From a virus: a stretch of DNA of 27,060 nt. Both the position numbers and the translations under genes were made by a program. Where the stretch lies: IMG/VR virus record IMGVR_UViG_3300027906_000119, positions 1 to 27,060 of that record, one strand, 5' to 3'. Of this stretch, positions 14,669 to 22,126 are shown piece by piece (positions within the stretch are counted from its first letter, which is position 1; each line of letters starts with the position of its first letter). The notes under the pieces are model-generated. The model had not been told where the DNA came from, did not search any database, and was given only the letters and a program-made list of their open reading frames with translations.

Positions 14669-16206
14669 GCTCTTAAATTATTAATTACACAATCAGTAGA
14701 TAAAATAGTAGTAGCTACAGAAGCCGCGTTTTTTAACGCACTTTTAGTAACGAGTAAGGGATCTATTATTCCGGACTTTACCATACTTACTTTTTTATCT
14801 GTAACCACATTTAATCCTTCTCCTTTTTTCATATTGGCAGGTATTTCTCTTATTCCTGCGTTATTCAATATAATGTTAAAAGGAGCTCGTATAGCTTTAA
14901 GTAACACTTCTTCACCTATAGATTTCGGTTTTATATTTTCCGAAGCGTTTAATAAAGCGATACCACCACCTGGTACTATGCCTTCTTTTATCGCGGCTCT
15001 TGTAGCACATATAGCATCTTCTACTCTATCTTTTTTTTCTTTTAATTCTACCTCAGAATTTGCTCCTACTTTTATAACCGCTAATTTAGCTAATAGTCTA
15101 GCTAATCGTTTTTCGTATCGTAACTTCAAGTTGTTATTAGTAGTGTCGCTAATTTTCTGTTTTAAGTTTTCAATTATCTCGTCAACTTCTTCTGGTAATT
15201 CATCTATTTGAATTAAACTCTCATATAGTTTAGTAATACTCTTTTTACATTTACCTAAGTGCTCTGGTTGAATTAAATCTAAATCGTCTCCTAAGTCTTC
15301 ATTGATAAGAGTAGCTCCGGTTAAAGCGGCTAAGTCACTTAATGTATCTTCTCTACTTAAACCAAAAGTTGGGGCTGCAAGTACGTTTACTCTTAAAACT
15401 CCCTTAACTTTATTCATCGCTAAAGCATTGGTTACTTCTGGACTAACATCAGCTATAATTAATAATGCTTTATCTCGCTTAATTACATGTTCTAATATAG
15501 TTTGTATTTTTCGTACATTCTCTATTTTGCTTCCCACGATTAAGACTTCTGGATTATCCAGTTCTACACAATTCTTTTCTTTATTGTTAATGAAATGTGG
15601 GTTTGTAACTCCTTGATCATATTGAATACCTTCAATTTTCTCTGTTACAGTAATAGGATCTTCATGTGTTTCCATGATGACAACACCAGTATTATCTACC
15701 ATGTTGAAAGCTTCACTTATTAATGATCCTATTTCTAAATCGTTATTGGCTGATATGGTAGCAACTTGTTTTATTTTTTCGCCCTGCACTGGTGCAGCGG
15801 CTTTCTCAAGGTTTTGCACTACTTTAGTAACAGCCAAATTAATTCCTTCTTTAATGGTTCGCGGCGATTCCGATTTTATCGCTTTATATGCCTCTTGTAA
15901 TATAGCGTGCGCTAAAACCGTGGCAGTCGTAGTTCCGTCTCCCGCTTCTTGTACTGTTTTACGAGCTGCTTCTTTTAAGAGTTTTGCACCCATATTTTCT
16001 ACTGGATCCAAAAGAGTGATGCTATCTGCTACAGTAACTCCATCTTTTGTAATAAGGGGATTTCCATTCTCATCTTCCATTATCACACACTGACCACCAG
16101 CCCCAAGTGTGGAGCTGACAGCTTGTGTAAGTTTTTCTATTCCCGCGAATATTTTGCCTTTAGCATCCTCTCCAAAGTTGAGGTGCTTTACTATTGTCTC
16201 GTTCAT
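14665..16206 (-). CDS. groEL: Chaperonin GroEL
   Basis: 513 residues, shorter than the 548 of E. coli. Key ATPase elements are intact: TKDGVTVA with D55 (E. coli D52), GDGTTTATVLAHA with D90, VEDAICATRAA with D397 (E. coli D398), and EGIVPGGGIALL. The C-terminus ends TDCVINNLRA and lacks the flexible GGM repeat tail that fills the cavity floor in bacterial GroEL. With the coupled co-chaperonin gene it should give a phage-owned folding machine, presumably for capsid or tail proteins. It begins 21 nt after the stop of the 96-residue upstream gene. Phage GroELs are known but uncommon, and a phage GroEL paired with its own GroES more so. Confidence 0.95.
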   Translation of the reverse strand: MNETIVKHLNFGEDAKGKIFAGIEKLTQAVSSTLGAGGQCVIMEDENGNPLITKDGVTVADSITLLDPVENMGAKLLKEAARKTVQEAGDGTTTATVLAHAILQEAYKAIKSESPRTIKEGINLAVTKVVQNLEKAAAPVQGEKIKQVATISANNDLEIGSLISEAFNMVDNTGVVIMETHEDPITVTEKIEGIQYDQGVTNPHFINNKEKNCVELDNPEVLIVGSKIENVRKIQTILEHVIKRDKALLIIADVSPEVTNALAMNKVKGVLRVNVLAAPTFGLSREDTLSDLAALTGATLINEDLGDDLDLIQPEHLGKCKKSITKLYESLIQIDELPEEVDEIIENLKQKISDTTNNNLKLRYEKRLARLLAKLAVIKVGANSEVELKEKKDRVEDAICATRAAIKEGIVPGGGIALLNASENIKPKSIGEEVLLKAIRAPFNIILNNAGIREIPANMKKGEGLNVVTDKKVSMVKSGIIDPLLVTKSALKNAASVATTILSTDCVINNLRA

Positions 16207-16227
16207 TTGATTTAATTAAATTGGTTA

Positions 16228-16518
16228 TTATGTTGTGAATGTCTTAACTACTTTAGGTCCTTTTAAGAATTCTAATTTCTTAGAATAATGTTCTATAGAT
16301 CCATCAATTGCGGCTTCAGCGCCATCCATTGTCTCTCTTCTAGTAACATCAATCCACTCGTCTTCTTCAGGATGCAAGTACTCAGTTTGAAAAAATCCAT
16401 TTGGTAACTGAACAATTCTCCAATTGCTCTTTGTGGTTATATGTTTCCAAAGGTTGATCATTCTTTGATCAGGTCGTGTAGTAGAGGTAAAATCTCTACT
16501 GGTGTATAAAAACGTCAT
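16228..16518 (-). CDS. Small phage protein of unknown function
   Basis: 96 residues. MTFLYTSRDFTSTTRPDQRM is followed by a stretch NWRIVQLPNGFFQTEYLHPE and WIDVTRRETMDGAEAAIDGS, then HYSKKLEFLKGPK. The pattern (I-V-x-L-P-N-G-F-x-Q-T-E-Y, W-I-D-V-T-R-R-E-T, A-E-x-A-I) reads like a compact fold for modifying or contacting another protein and is familiar from marine phage hypotheticals, but no function is known. It sits directly upstream of groEL and is preceded by a 63-nt gap with a perfect dyad. Confidence 0.72.
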   Translation of the reverse strand: MTFLYTSRDFTSTTRPDQRMINLWKHITTKSNWRIVQLPNGFFQTEYLHPEEDEWIDVTRRETMDGAEAAIDGSIEHYSKKLEFLKGPKVVKTFTT

Positions 16519-16581
16519 GTTATTTGGTTTATGTTAAACGTTGGTTATTTATACTATCACATGATAGTTCGGTTATTTAAT
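16519..16581 (-). promoter_or_regulatory. Gap with perfect inverted repeat before chaperonin gene group
   Basis: A 63-nt space, large for this packed block. It holds ACTATCACATGATAGT (16553-16568), a perfect 7-bp inverted repeat around CA, foldable as 6 bp with a 4-nt loop. On the minus strand it is followed by ATAAATAACC. It lies between the end of the giant Cys-rich gene and the gene leading to groEL, so it could be an operator, an RNA-processing hairpin or part of an internal promoter. It lacks the T-run of an intrinsic terminator. Confidence 0.4.
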
Positions 16582-19500
16582 TTATTTCTTAGGGTCTTCA
16601 CCTGCAGCTTTCTTTGCCGCTTCTTCTTCTAAAGCTTCTTCATATATAGTTTTCTTTCCTCCTTCAGGTTCTGCCATTGCTGATTTTTCTTCTGCAACTT
16701 CTTCACCAGGCGCAGTGAAAAATACTATATTCCCTTCCATTCCATCTATAACAGTTGGATCTATAATGAAATCTGCACTAGCCGTTAATTGATAGATAGC
16801 GCCGGGTACTAGATCACCAATAGTATCCACACCAAATGCTGGTAAGAAAGCTGATCCAGCTTGATTTCCTATATTTACTAAGGGTCCTTCTCCTACGTAG
16901 AAACCTTCTACTGCATACATAGTACTCCATTGAGTTCCTTCAGGTAGTATAGCATCTTCTGGAATTTGTACAGAGAACCATGAATCCTCTTCTCCGCCTA
17001 TCACGTAAGGAGGAAATTCTCCAATTGGATCTGGAACAACAATTGGCGTAGTTCCATCTTGTACTCCGTCTTGTCCGGTAATAAGCATTTTAGGAGCTTC
17101 TTCACTTTCAACACATTCTGAAGGTAATTCCTCGCAAGTCTCAAATGTTGCTTTGTAAGCGTACAATGTATCAGCAGCTTCACATGGTGGTTCTTCAACT
17201 AACACGTAACAGCATTCATTGGTTGGTGTTGCAAGTTCTGAAATAATTATATTAGTAGCAGGTGCTGCTGGTCCACCAGGCACCGTGTTAGTGTCTATGT
17301 AAACCGTAGCTGGCATTGCGTCACAAGCTGTTCCACCCACACCAGCACATTTTGTATAGGTTCTTATATCTCTATATACACAACAGTCACAGAATGGTAC
17401 TTCATCATATTTAGTGTCTAAAGTTATTCCAAGCGGAGTACTTGCTGGTCCAACATAGTTGTCAACCTCATAACAAATACCATTACTACCTAACCAAACT
17501 CCACCACCAACATTAGCTGATAAGTCTTGATTTGTAATTGTCACATCTAAAGGATCGGTGCAATTTGTTATTTTAAAGTTTTGTAGAGTTTCTACGCATG
17601 ATTCACAACTAGCTTCTAAAGAATCTATAATACTATCTGGCTGAGGTGAAGTCTCAGGTACACATGTCCATGCTCCACGCTCATAACAGCATGACACTCC
17701 TGCGTATTCTACATATACGAATTCAGGTGGATTTACACCAGAAGCTTGAGTTATATCCCAATTTTTACAAGCATCTACATATATCGTATCGTATTCAGCT
17801 GGGATATCGCATTCTGCTTCTGGACACTTGGTATAAGCTACAATGTCTTTATATATACAACATTCACATGATTCTATTTCAGTAACATAAGCCGTGTCCC
17901 AACAGTCTATTGGAGTAGTTGGTCCAATATCTGTTGTTGATGCAATTACAGTTATACAACAAGTCTCAGGTTGATTCTCACATGTTGTGACATCTTGAAC
18001 TATTCCTGTAAACGGAAGAGTTAATCCTTCAATTCCAGGATTTAGAATACTTGTAGTTAACAATTCTGTTTCTGGGTCTGAACATAAAGTATACCTAAAG
18101 TATTCAGCTATACATTCCTCACATGTAGTGATTGCAGGATCAAAACTTAGATCTGTATACTCTTTTCCAGCTGTACTTAAAAAGTTTTCATTATCACAAG
18201 CAGGTTCAACATACTCATAACAACATTCTATATCAGCACCTATTGCCACTTTAATAATGTTTGGTCCCGTACCAGGCTTCCAATCTTGTCCTATTGTTTT
18301 ACCCCAATCACACACGTTAATATTTAGTGTAGGAAATCCTTCAACAGAGCATTCTTCACTACATGCGGTGTATGTTGCTACATCATAAAACTGGCAACAC
18401 TCGCAATTTAAAGCTGTACTATTCAATTCGTCATTACACTCAAAAACACTTACGAATGTAGAGAAACCTAAAGTATCATTAATATCAGTAGTGGCTTCTA
18501 CTTCTATACAACACAATTGCTTAACACATTCTACTCCCGCTAAATCACCTATATAGTGAAGACCTGGAGTACTGAACGGAGCTGTAATAGGATCAAGAGG
18601 ATCTTGATTATACCAGTCTGGTGCACCACAAGATCTGAACTTTAAAGTTTCTTCAGGTGGTGTAGGGCAGAATTCTCCCCCACATTCAGCAGGTCCTTCA
18701 AAAGTAGTTGTTTTTTCGTTGCAGATTCTTTCAGGTGAAGTATAACACCAAGTTAAACCACTTGGAAGAGTTATATATACCGTGTCTGCAGGTTCATTAC
18801 AAAGGCAATTATCATCAGCGCTTTTACCTACATTTATTACTATATTTTCTGGCGCATCTTTAGGAGCGTCTCCAGGACATGCGGTGTATGCATAGTTACA
18901 TGGATATTCACAACACCCACAATCTGGTTCATCTTCTCCAACTGGAGATGGACATGGTGGAGGGCTTGGTAACTCACTGCTAGCTCCTACATATTCATAA
19001 CAAACATCTCCTTCAGTTCCTGGATCACAACAGTATCTTCTAATAGTACCTACTGAAACACCTGGGTCTATTTCTTCTACGAAAAAGACTCCCGCATCAT
19101 CACACTTATTCCATCTGTAAGTTATAATGGGTTCCGAGGAACAAGCTTCATCTGTACAATCTCCTACGAGAATAAATGGTAGAACATACTCAGGAGTTTC
19201 ACAAACTTTTGTTAAAGTAAAACACCAAGTACTTCCATCAATTGTTATACTCACAATATTTCCATCACTAAAACTACAAGGATCAGAAACGGCTGGGGTT
19301 GCAGCGCTTCCAGCATATGGATCAAATACTGCAGGCATATCTCCCGGACATGGTTCTAAAACGAATGTACATGGATATAAGCAGCAATTGCAATTACAAG
19401 GTTCTGCTATAACCTCAGCACTATTTATTGTAATAGCACTTCCACTATCAGTAGTACCAATTGATGCTAACCAACAATCTCGCGGTTCGTCTGATACTGG

Positions 19501-20205
19501 GTCATTTATGTTTAAGAAAATACAAGGGTTATCTAAATAAGCAGCATCCCATCCAGTTATATTGGATTGAGCTGTTTCAATTGGGGATAATTCACGATCA
19601 CATGGACTAAACTTTATAATAGGATCTGTCGGTCCATCACAGCATTCTGGACAATCACTAGCAGTAGCTGTAAATACTGCTTCTTCCACGAAGTAACACT
19701 CAGTGAAAACTTCTCCAGATGTTCCGTATGGAGACCAAACAACACCATTTAGTTGAAGATCTTTTACATAACCAGGTGCGTAATCCGCAAAAAAGCAATC
19801 ATTAGTATAAGTCCAATATTGTGTCTTAGGCTCTATAATACAATCTCCAGTCTCTTTATCACAATTAACTGGTTTAATGACATATGTAGTAGGACAACCG
19901 TCTGAAGCGCTAGCTTTAAAGTCAATAGTTTTAGTAGCATTATCGCCAACTATTGAAACTGAACCATCTGACGATATGAAATTAAGTTCTTCATCACATG
20001 TTGAAGCTTCTATAGCTGTTCCTGATGGAGTGTTAATTTTAGAGATAGAAGTTGTACAGAATGTACACTTATCACAATCGAATAATTCTATAATGCTTTG
20101 AATACTGCATTGTTTCGTAAAGTTTCTATCTTCAGAATCTGTTATCACCACTAAATCAGCGGCTACTGGCTTATATTTTAGAGGGTATGTATATATTATT
20201 GCCAT
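16582..20205 (-). CDS. Giant cysteine-rich repeat protein, probable virion surface protein
   Basis: 1207 residues. The N-terminus (YPLKYKPVAADLVVITDSED) resembles short attachment segments of phage particle proteins. From about 33 to 1031 it contains roughly 87 cysteines and a repeated unit marked by C-x-C-C at 272, 429, 601, 780 and 939 (spacing 157-179), each followed by an aromatic/Tyr stretch and a second Cys group such as CCEYPCNYAYTACPGD or CCIYKDIVAYTKCPEAEC. Residues 1035-1207 contain no cysteine and form a separate C-terminal part (WFSVQIPEDAILPEGTQW and on) ending in an acidic Ala/Glu tail. No export signal is present. Cysteines may form disulphides in the particle outside the cell or bind metal. 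Family not recognised; a long fibre or adhesin is my best guess. Confidence 0.7.
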   Translation of the reverse strand: MAIIYTYPLKYKPVAADLVVITDSEDRNFTKQCSIQSIIELFDCDKCTFCTTSISKINTPSGTAIEASTCDEELNFISSDGSVSIVGDNATKTIDFKASASDGCPTTYVIKPVNCDKETGDCIIEPKTQYWTYTNDCFFADYAPGYVKDLQLNGVVWSPYGTSGEVFTECYFVEEAVFTATASDCPECCDGPTDPIIKFSPCDRELSPIETAQSNITGWDAAYLDNPCIFLNINDPVSDEPRDCWLASIGTTDSGSAITINSAEVIAEPCNCNCCLYPCTFVLEPCPGDMPAVFDPYAGSAATPAVSDPCSFSDGNIVSITIDGSTWCFTLTKVCETPEYVLPFILVGDCTDEACSSEPIITYRWNKCDDAGVFFVEEIDPGVSVGTIRRYCCDPGTEGDVCYEYVGASSELPSPPPCPSPVGEDEPDCGCCEYPCNYAYTACPGDAPKDAPENIVINVGKSADDNCLCNEPADTVYITLPSGLTWCYTSPERICNEKTTTFEGPAECGGEFCPTPPEETLKFRSCGAPDWYNQDPLDPITAPFSTPGLHYIGDLAGVECVKQLCCIEVEATTDINDTLGFSTFVSVFECNDELNSTALNCECCQFYDVATYTACSEECSVEGFPTLNINVCDWGKTIGQDWKPGTGPNIIKVAIGADIECCYEYVEPACDNENFLSTAGKEYTDLSFDPAITTCEECIAEYFRYTLCSDPETELLTTSILNPGIEGLTLPFTGIVQDVTTCENQPETCCITVIASTTDIGPTTPIDCWDTAYVTEIESCECCIYKDIVAYTKCPEAECDIPAEYDTIYVDACKNWDITQASGVNPPEFVYVEYAGVSCCYERGAWTCVPETSPQPDSIIDSLEASCESCVETLQNFKITNCTDPLDVTITNQDLSANVGGGVWLGSNGICYEVDNYVGPASTPLGITLDTKYDEVPFCDCCVYRDIRTYTKCAGVGGTACDAMPATVYIDTNTVPGGPAAPATNIIISELATPTNECCYVLVEEPPCEAADTLYAYKATFETCEELPSECVESEEAPKMLITGQDGVQDGTTPIVVPDPIGEFPPYVIGGEEDSWFSVQIPEDAILPEGTQWSTMYAVEGFYVGEGPLVNIGNQAGSAFLPAFGVDTIGDLVPGAIYQLTASADFIIDPTVIDGMEGNIVFFTAPGEEVAEEKSAMAEPEGGKKTIYEEALEEEAAKKAAGEDPKK

Positions 20206-20208
20206 TTG

Positions 20209-20628
20209 TTATGTTATTTCGTCTTGTTTGGGTGATTTAAACATATTCCAGTTCTTTAGCACTGCTTGTACCGAACCTGAAGTGTTTGTTTTAGTGCTTT
20301 CTGGAGTGTTCGCGTGCATTTTATCAGCTATTTTCCCAGTACTAGTGGAAAACATAGATCTTTTACCATCTCTATCCACTGTTACTCTAGTTAAATCTTT
20401 TATAAGACCTCTTTTTACTACATCTTCTATTTTATCTTGTTGAGGTACTTCCGCTTTAGTTACATTTACAGTAAAACTAGGTAAAGTAGTGTGTGGCATT
20501 GGTCCACTAGCACCCATTTTCCCTGAAGATTTCTTTTTTTTATTCTTTCCTTTTACTCCGCCAAGTTTAGGCCAAGTTATTTTGGAAGTAAGGTTACTTT
20601 TTTTAGGATTTCTACCGTGATTACTCAT
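20209..20628 (-). CDS. Basic small protein, first gene of the late block
   Basis: 139 residues. The N-terminus is Lys/Asn/Gly-rich (GKNKKKKSSGKMGASGPMPH), followed by VNVTKAEVPQQDKIEDVVKR and LIKDLTRVTVDRDGKRSMFS, then a Thr/Ser-rich stretch and WNMFKSPKQDEIT. No domain recognised, no signal or membrane segment. The start at 20628 lies about 20 nt downstream of a dyad in the divergent intergenic region, and three bases separate its stop from the giant Cys-rich gene, so it probably leads the late transcript. Confidence 0.68.
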   Translation of the reverse strand: MSNHGRNPKKSNLTSKITWPKLGGVKGKNKKKKSSGKMGASGPMPHTTLPSFTVNVTKAEVPQQDKIEDVVKRGLIKDLTRVTVDRDGKRSMFSTSTGKIADKMHANTPESTKTNTSGSVQAVLKNWNMFKSPKQDEIT

Positions 20629-20647
20629 ATATGTATTTATTTAAAAC

Positions 20648-20664
20648 GTTCTAATTCTTAGAAC
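20648..20664. promoter_or_regulatory. Perfect dyad, candidate operator of late block
   Basis: GTTCTAA-TTC-TTAGAAC is a perfect 7-bp inverted repeat with a 3-nt spacer, 20-36 nt before the first late start codon (20628). Its place within the presumed 5' leader of the late transcript suits a repressor operator or an RNA hairpin. No T-run follows, so it is not a terminator. Confidence 0.45.
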
Positions 20665-20829
20665 TCACATATTTTTTACTCTTTTTACATTTTTATTAGA
20701 TATATATAACTATAGGGTTGCCCCCTCCCCTCAGGTCGCCCTTCCAAAAAAGAAAATCGTTTTCATTTTACCGGGTCCCCCTTTTCCTAGAGAAAAATCG
20801 ATAAAGGTTTTGCCTTTAATTTAATTTTA

Positions 20830-21100
20830 TCCCCCATGTTTCACGTTTTTCCCTGGGACCTAGCCTATCCCCTCCCTCCCTCCCTTCCTATCCCATCCCA
20901 CCCTGCCCCTCCCCTCCCCCATCCTCATCCACATATCACATCGGTTTGTCTTTGTCTTATATGTATTCATATCATATCCCTTTGTCCTTGTCTTTATCAC
21001 ATCACATCTGTTTGTCTTTGTCCTACCCTATCCCCTCCCCTCCCATCCCCATCCCTAACCTCATCGCCCCACCCTCCACCCCTCCCTCCCTCCCACATTT
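20830..21100. repeat. Polypyrimidine C-rich tract
   Basis: The plus strand is nearly all C and T, with many CCC and CCCC runs (dense at 20864-20930 and 21024-21095). The complementary strand is therefore G-rich with repeated G3-G5 runs, which could form G-quadruplexes, and the C strand could form i-motifs. This is a sharp break from the AT-rich genome. It has an open plus-strand frame that is a by-product of composition and not a gene. Confidence 0.75.
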
Positions 21101-21122
21101 CACATTAGTTTGTTTTTGTTAA
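20935..21122 (+). repeat. Four iteron-like direct repeats
   Basis: Copies at 20935-20959, 20971-20996, 21001-21025 and 21099-21122 share TCACAT(C/T)nGTTTGTCTTTGTC, with the second (TCATATCCCTTTGTCCTTG) and fourth (TCACATTAGTTTGTTTTTG) more diverged. The first three lie 30-36 nt apart between the two C-rich stretches and the fourth next to the first bipartite motif. Direct repeats of this size in an intergenic region resemble iterons bound by an origin or regulatory protein. Confidence 0.6.
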
Positions 21123-21129
21123 TCATGTT

Positions 21130-21162
21130 GCAATGTAAATACGAGTGACTTAAGATAATATA
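21130..21162 (+). promoter_or_regulatory. Bipartite promoter-like motif, copy 1 (ATGT type)
   Basis: GCAATGTAAATACGA, 9-nt spacer, GATAATATA. It is the first copy after the intergenic tract, 38 nt before the start of a 32-residue hydrophobic peptide. TTGCAA at its 5' edge corresponds to TTACAA in most other copies. The one mismatch to the other ATGT copies is G for A at the first base. Confidence 0.65.
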
Positions 21163-21200
21163 TATGTAAGCAACGAAGCTAACAACTTAAATTAAATAAT

Positions 21201-21299
21201 ATGTATAAATTAAAACTAATAACTTTCAACATCGCACTAACATTATTCGTAATAAATATAATTCACTTTATATTTCAATTAATTAAAATTACAATGTAA
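21201..21299 (+). CDS. 32-residue hydrophobic peptide
   Basis: ATG 21201 to TAA 21299, preceded by motif copy 1 and an A/T leader ending AAATTAAATAAT. The peptide (MYKLKLITFNIALTLFVINI, then IHFIFQLIKITM) is almost wholly membrane-type. Its last codons ACA-ATG-TAA are the first bases of motif copy 2, so its end is fixed by that motif. It is too short for certainty, but a motif and leader placed just before it argue that it is expressed. Function unknown; inner-membrane targeting is likely. Confidence 0.45.
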   Translation: MYKLKLITFNIALTLFVINIIHFIFQLIKITM

Positions 21300-21323
21300 A
21301 TACGACTCATATAAGATAATATA
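21291..21323 (+). promoter_or_regulatory. Bipartite promoter-like motif, copy 2 (ATGT type)
   Basis: ACAATGTAAATACGA, 9-nt spacer, GATAATATA. It is 55 nt upstream of the gene at 21379 and overlaps the stop codon of the preceding peptide frame. Confidence 0.65.
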
Positions 21324-21378
21324 TATATAACAAACTAAATAACTAAATTAAATTAATAACTAATAAAAAATAAATAAT

Positions 21379-21600
21379 ATGTCTAAATTAAATAAAATAA
21401 CTAAAACTCGATTTGTAATCTCTAACTCTTTACTTGGTAAAAATCTAATAATTACATTTACAAATAAGAAAAATGAAACTTTCGAGTATAATCATGATGA
21501 AGTTTTCGCGAGAAATCAAAACTTATTAATGTCAATGAATTGCTTCATTAAATATGGTAATTATACAAATACTAATAAATTACCAAACTGGGCTAAGTAA
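21379..21600 (+). CDS. Small protein, paralogue of 22796-23044
   Basis: 73 residues. TKTRFVISNSLLGKNLIITF, then TNKKNETFEYNHDEVFARNQ, and CFIKYGNYTNTNKLPNWAK at the end. It aligns without gaps over most of its length with the protein at 22796-23044 (shared RFVI.SL.G, ITFTNKKNET, HDE, MNCF, YG.YTN.N.P). It may be a small beta-sheet protein; no function is known. It has no signal or membrane segment. The leader is pure A/T, without a Shine-Dalgarno sequence. Its downstream 230 nt are non-coding. Confidence 0.78.
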   Translation: MSKLNKITKTRFVISNSLLGKNLIITFTNKKNETFEYNHDEVFARNQNLLMSMNCFIKYGNYTNTNKLPNWAK

Positions 21601-21836
21601 AACTCAGTTTACATAAAAGTCCAGTTAGTTACGCTTGTTTCCTGGTAAATCAAATATGAATGAGCGAGCACCTCAACTTATAAAAGTATGACAATAGCCT
21701 GTTATTCGCTATACTTATAACCCTTTTGTCACACTATTAATACTATAATATTAATATATCTATGTAAGATATTGAGATATCAAGTGTTATAATAGAAACT
21801 AAAAATAAACTAATTAATAAATATACACCTTTTAAA
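21601..21836 (+). other. Non-coding stretch with imperfect hairpin
   Basis: About 236 nt without a convincing gene. AAGTAT (21684-21689) and ATACTT (21711-21716) form the core of an imperfect hairpin that extends outwards (TTATA/TATAA with a bulge) and inwards (AATA/TATT), followed by CCCTTTTGTC, a weak intrinsic-terminator-like layout. TATAAT occurs at 21788-21793. It could be the 3' untranslated region of the gene ending at 21600 or a small RNA. Confidence 0.35.
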
Positions 21837-21892
21837 ATGAATAAATATAATAATAAAAAAGAAGAACAAAGTGCAAATAAGTACTTGGAGTA

Positions 21893-21943
21893 ATGATGAT
21901 ACTATTTTGTATACTAGTAATATTAAACTATATTACAATGTAA
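21893..21943 (+). CDS. Possible 16-residue hydrophobic micropeptide
   Basis: ATG 21893 to TAA 21943, MMILFCILVILNYITM. A preceding 18-codon frame (21837-21893) ends TAATG onto this start. Like the peptide at 21201, it ends ACA-ATG-TAA at the start of a bipartite motif copy. The pattern may be due to the motif being able to terminate any frame ending this way, so confidence is low. Confidence 0.2.
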   Translation: MMILFCILVILNYITM

Positions 21944-21967
21944 ATACGAATGAGTAAGGATAATAAT
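21935..21967 (+). promoter_or_regulatory. Bipartite promoter-like motif, copy 3 (ATGT type)
   Basis: ACAATGTAAATACGA, 9-nt spacer, GATAATAAT. It is 30 nt upstream of the ATG at 21998, and the leader between is almost identical to the one before 23179. Confidence 0.65.
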
Positions 21968-21997
21968 AATATAAATAACTAATTAAAATTAAATAAT

Positions 21998-22126
21998 ATG
22001 AAAATAAATACTAAAAATACTAATATTGATATCACTCGACTAACTCTCGATTGGTTTGAAGGCAAAATTACTGCTAAAGAATATACTAAAATTGTTAAAA
22101 AATTAAATACTAAAGAAAATGCTTGA
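21998..22126 (+). CDS. 42-residue unknown protein
   Basis: ATG 21998 to TGA 22126. The sequence begins MKINTKNTNIDITRLTLDWF, then EGKITAKEYTKIVKKLNTKE, probably one beta hairpin followed by a helix (W-F-x-x-K-I-x-x-x-E-Y-T-K-I). It directly follows motif copy 3 and a conserved A/T leader and overlaps the next gene by 8 nt, which supports reality. Function unknown. Confidence 0.62.
   Translation: MKINTKNTNIDITRLTLDWFEGKITAKEYTKIVKKLNTKENA

Larger units (their letters stand above)
20629..21200. other. Divergent intergenic control region
   Basis: 572 nt without a gene, between the minus-strand late block and the plus-strand small-gene block. From the late side it holds the dyad 20648-20664, an A/T-rich part that may contain the late promoter (20665-20715), short imperfect hairpins (AAAGG/CCTTT at 20803-20817; TTTTC/GAAAA near 20782-20796), a long C/T-rich tract with four direct repeats (20830-21122), and the first copy of the bipartite motif (21130-21162). 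No purine-balanced or AT-typical composition is seen in the tract, unlike everything around it. This arrangement fits a control region or replication origin. Confidence 0.7.

Noticed and set aside
14555-16093. Several plus-strand frames opposite GroEL/GroES
   Set aside because: Antisense shadows of a strongly conserved gene; no leader, no motif and no chaining with neighbours.
9480-16550. TATAAATA strings resembling T4 late promoters
   Set aside because: They are expected by chance in such A/T-rich DNA, several lie inside genes, and the gap copies differ in position relative to start codons.
19127-19540. Plus-strand frame opposite the Cys-rich gene
   Set aside because: Shadow of the long repeat gene; no start context and no conserved pattern.
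20836-21108. Plus-strand open frame of 90 codons in the C/T-rich tract
   Set aside because: It encodes mostly Pro, Ser, His, Leu and Cys as a direct result of C/T composition, has no leader or motif, and stops by chance.
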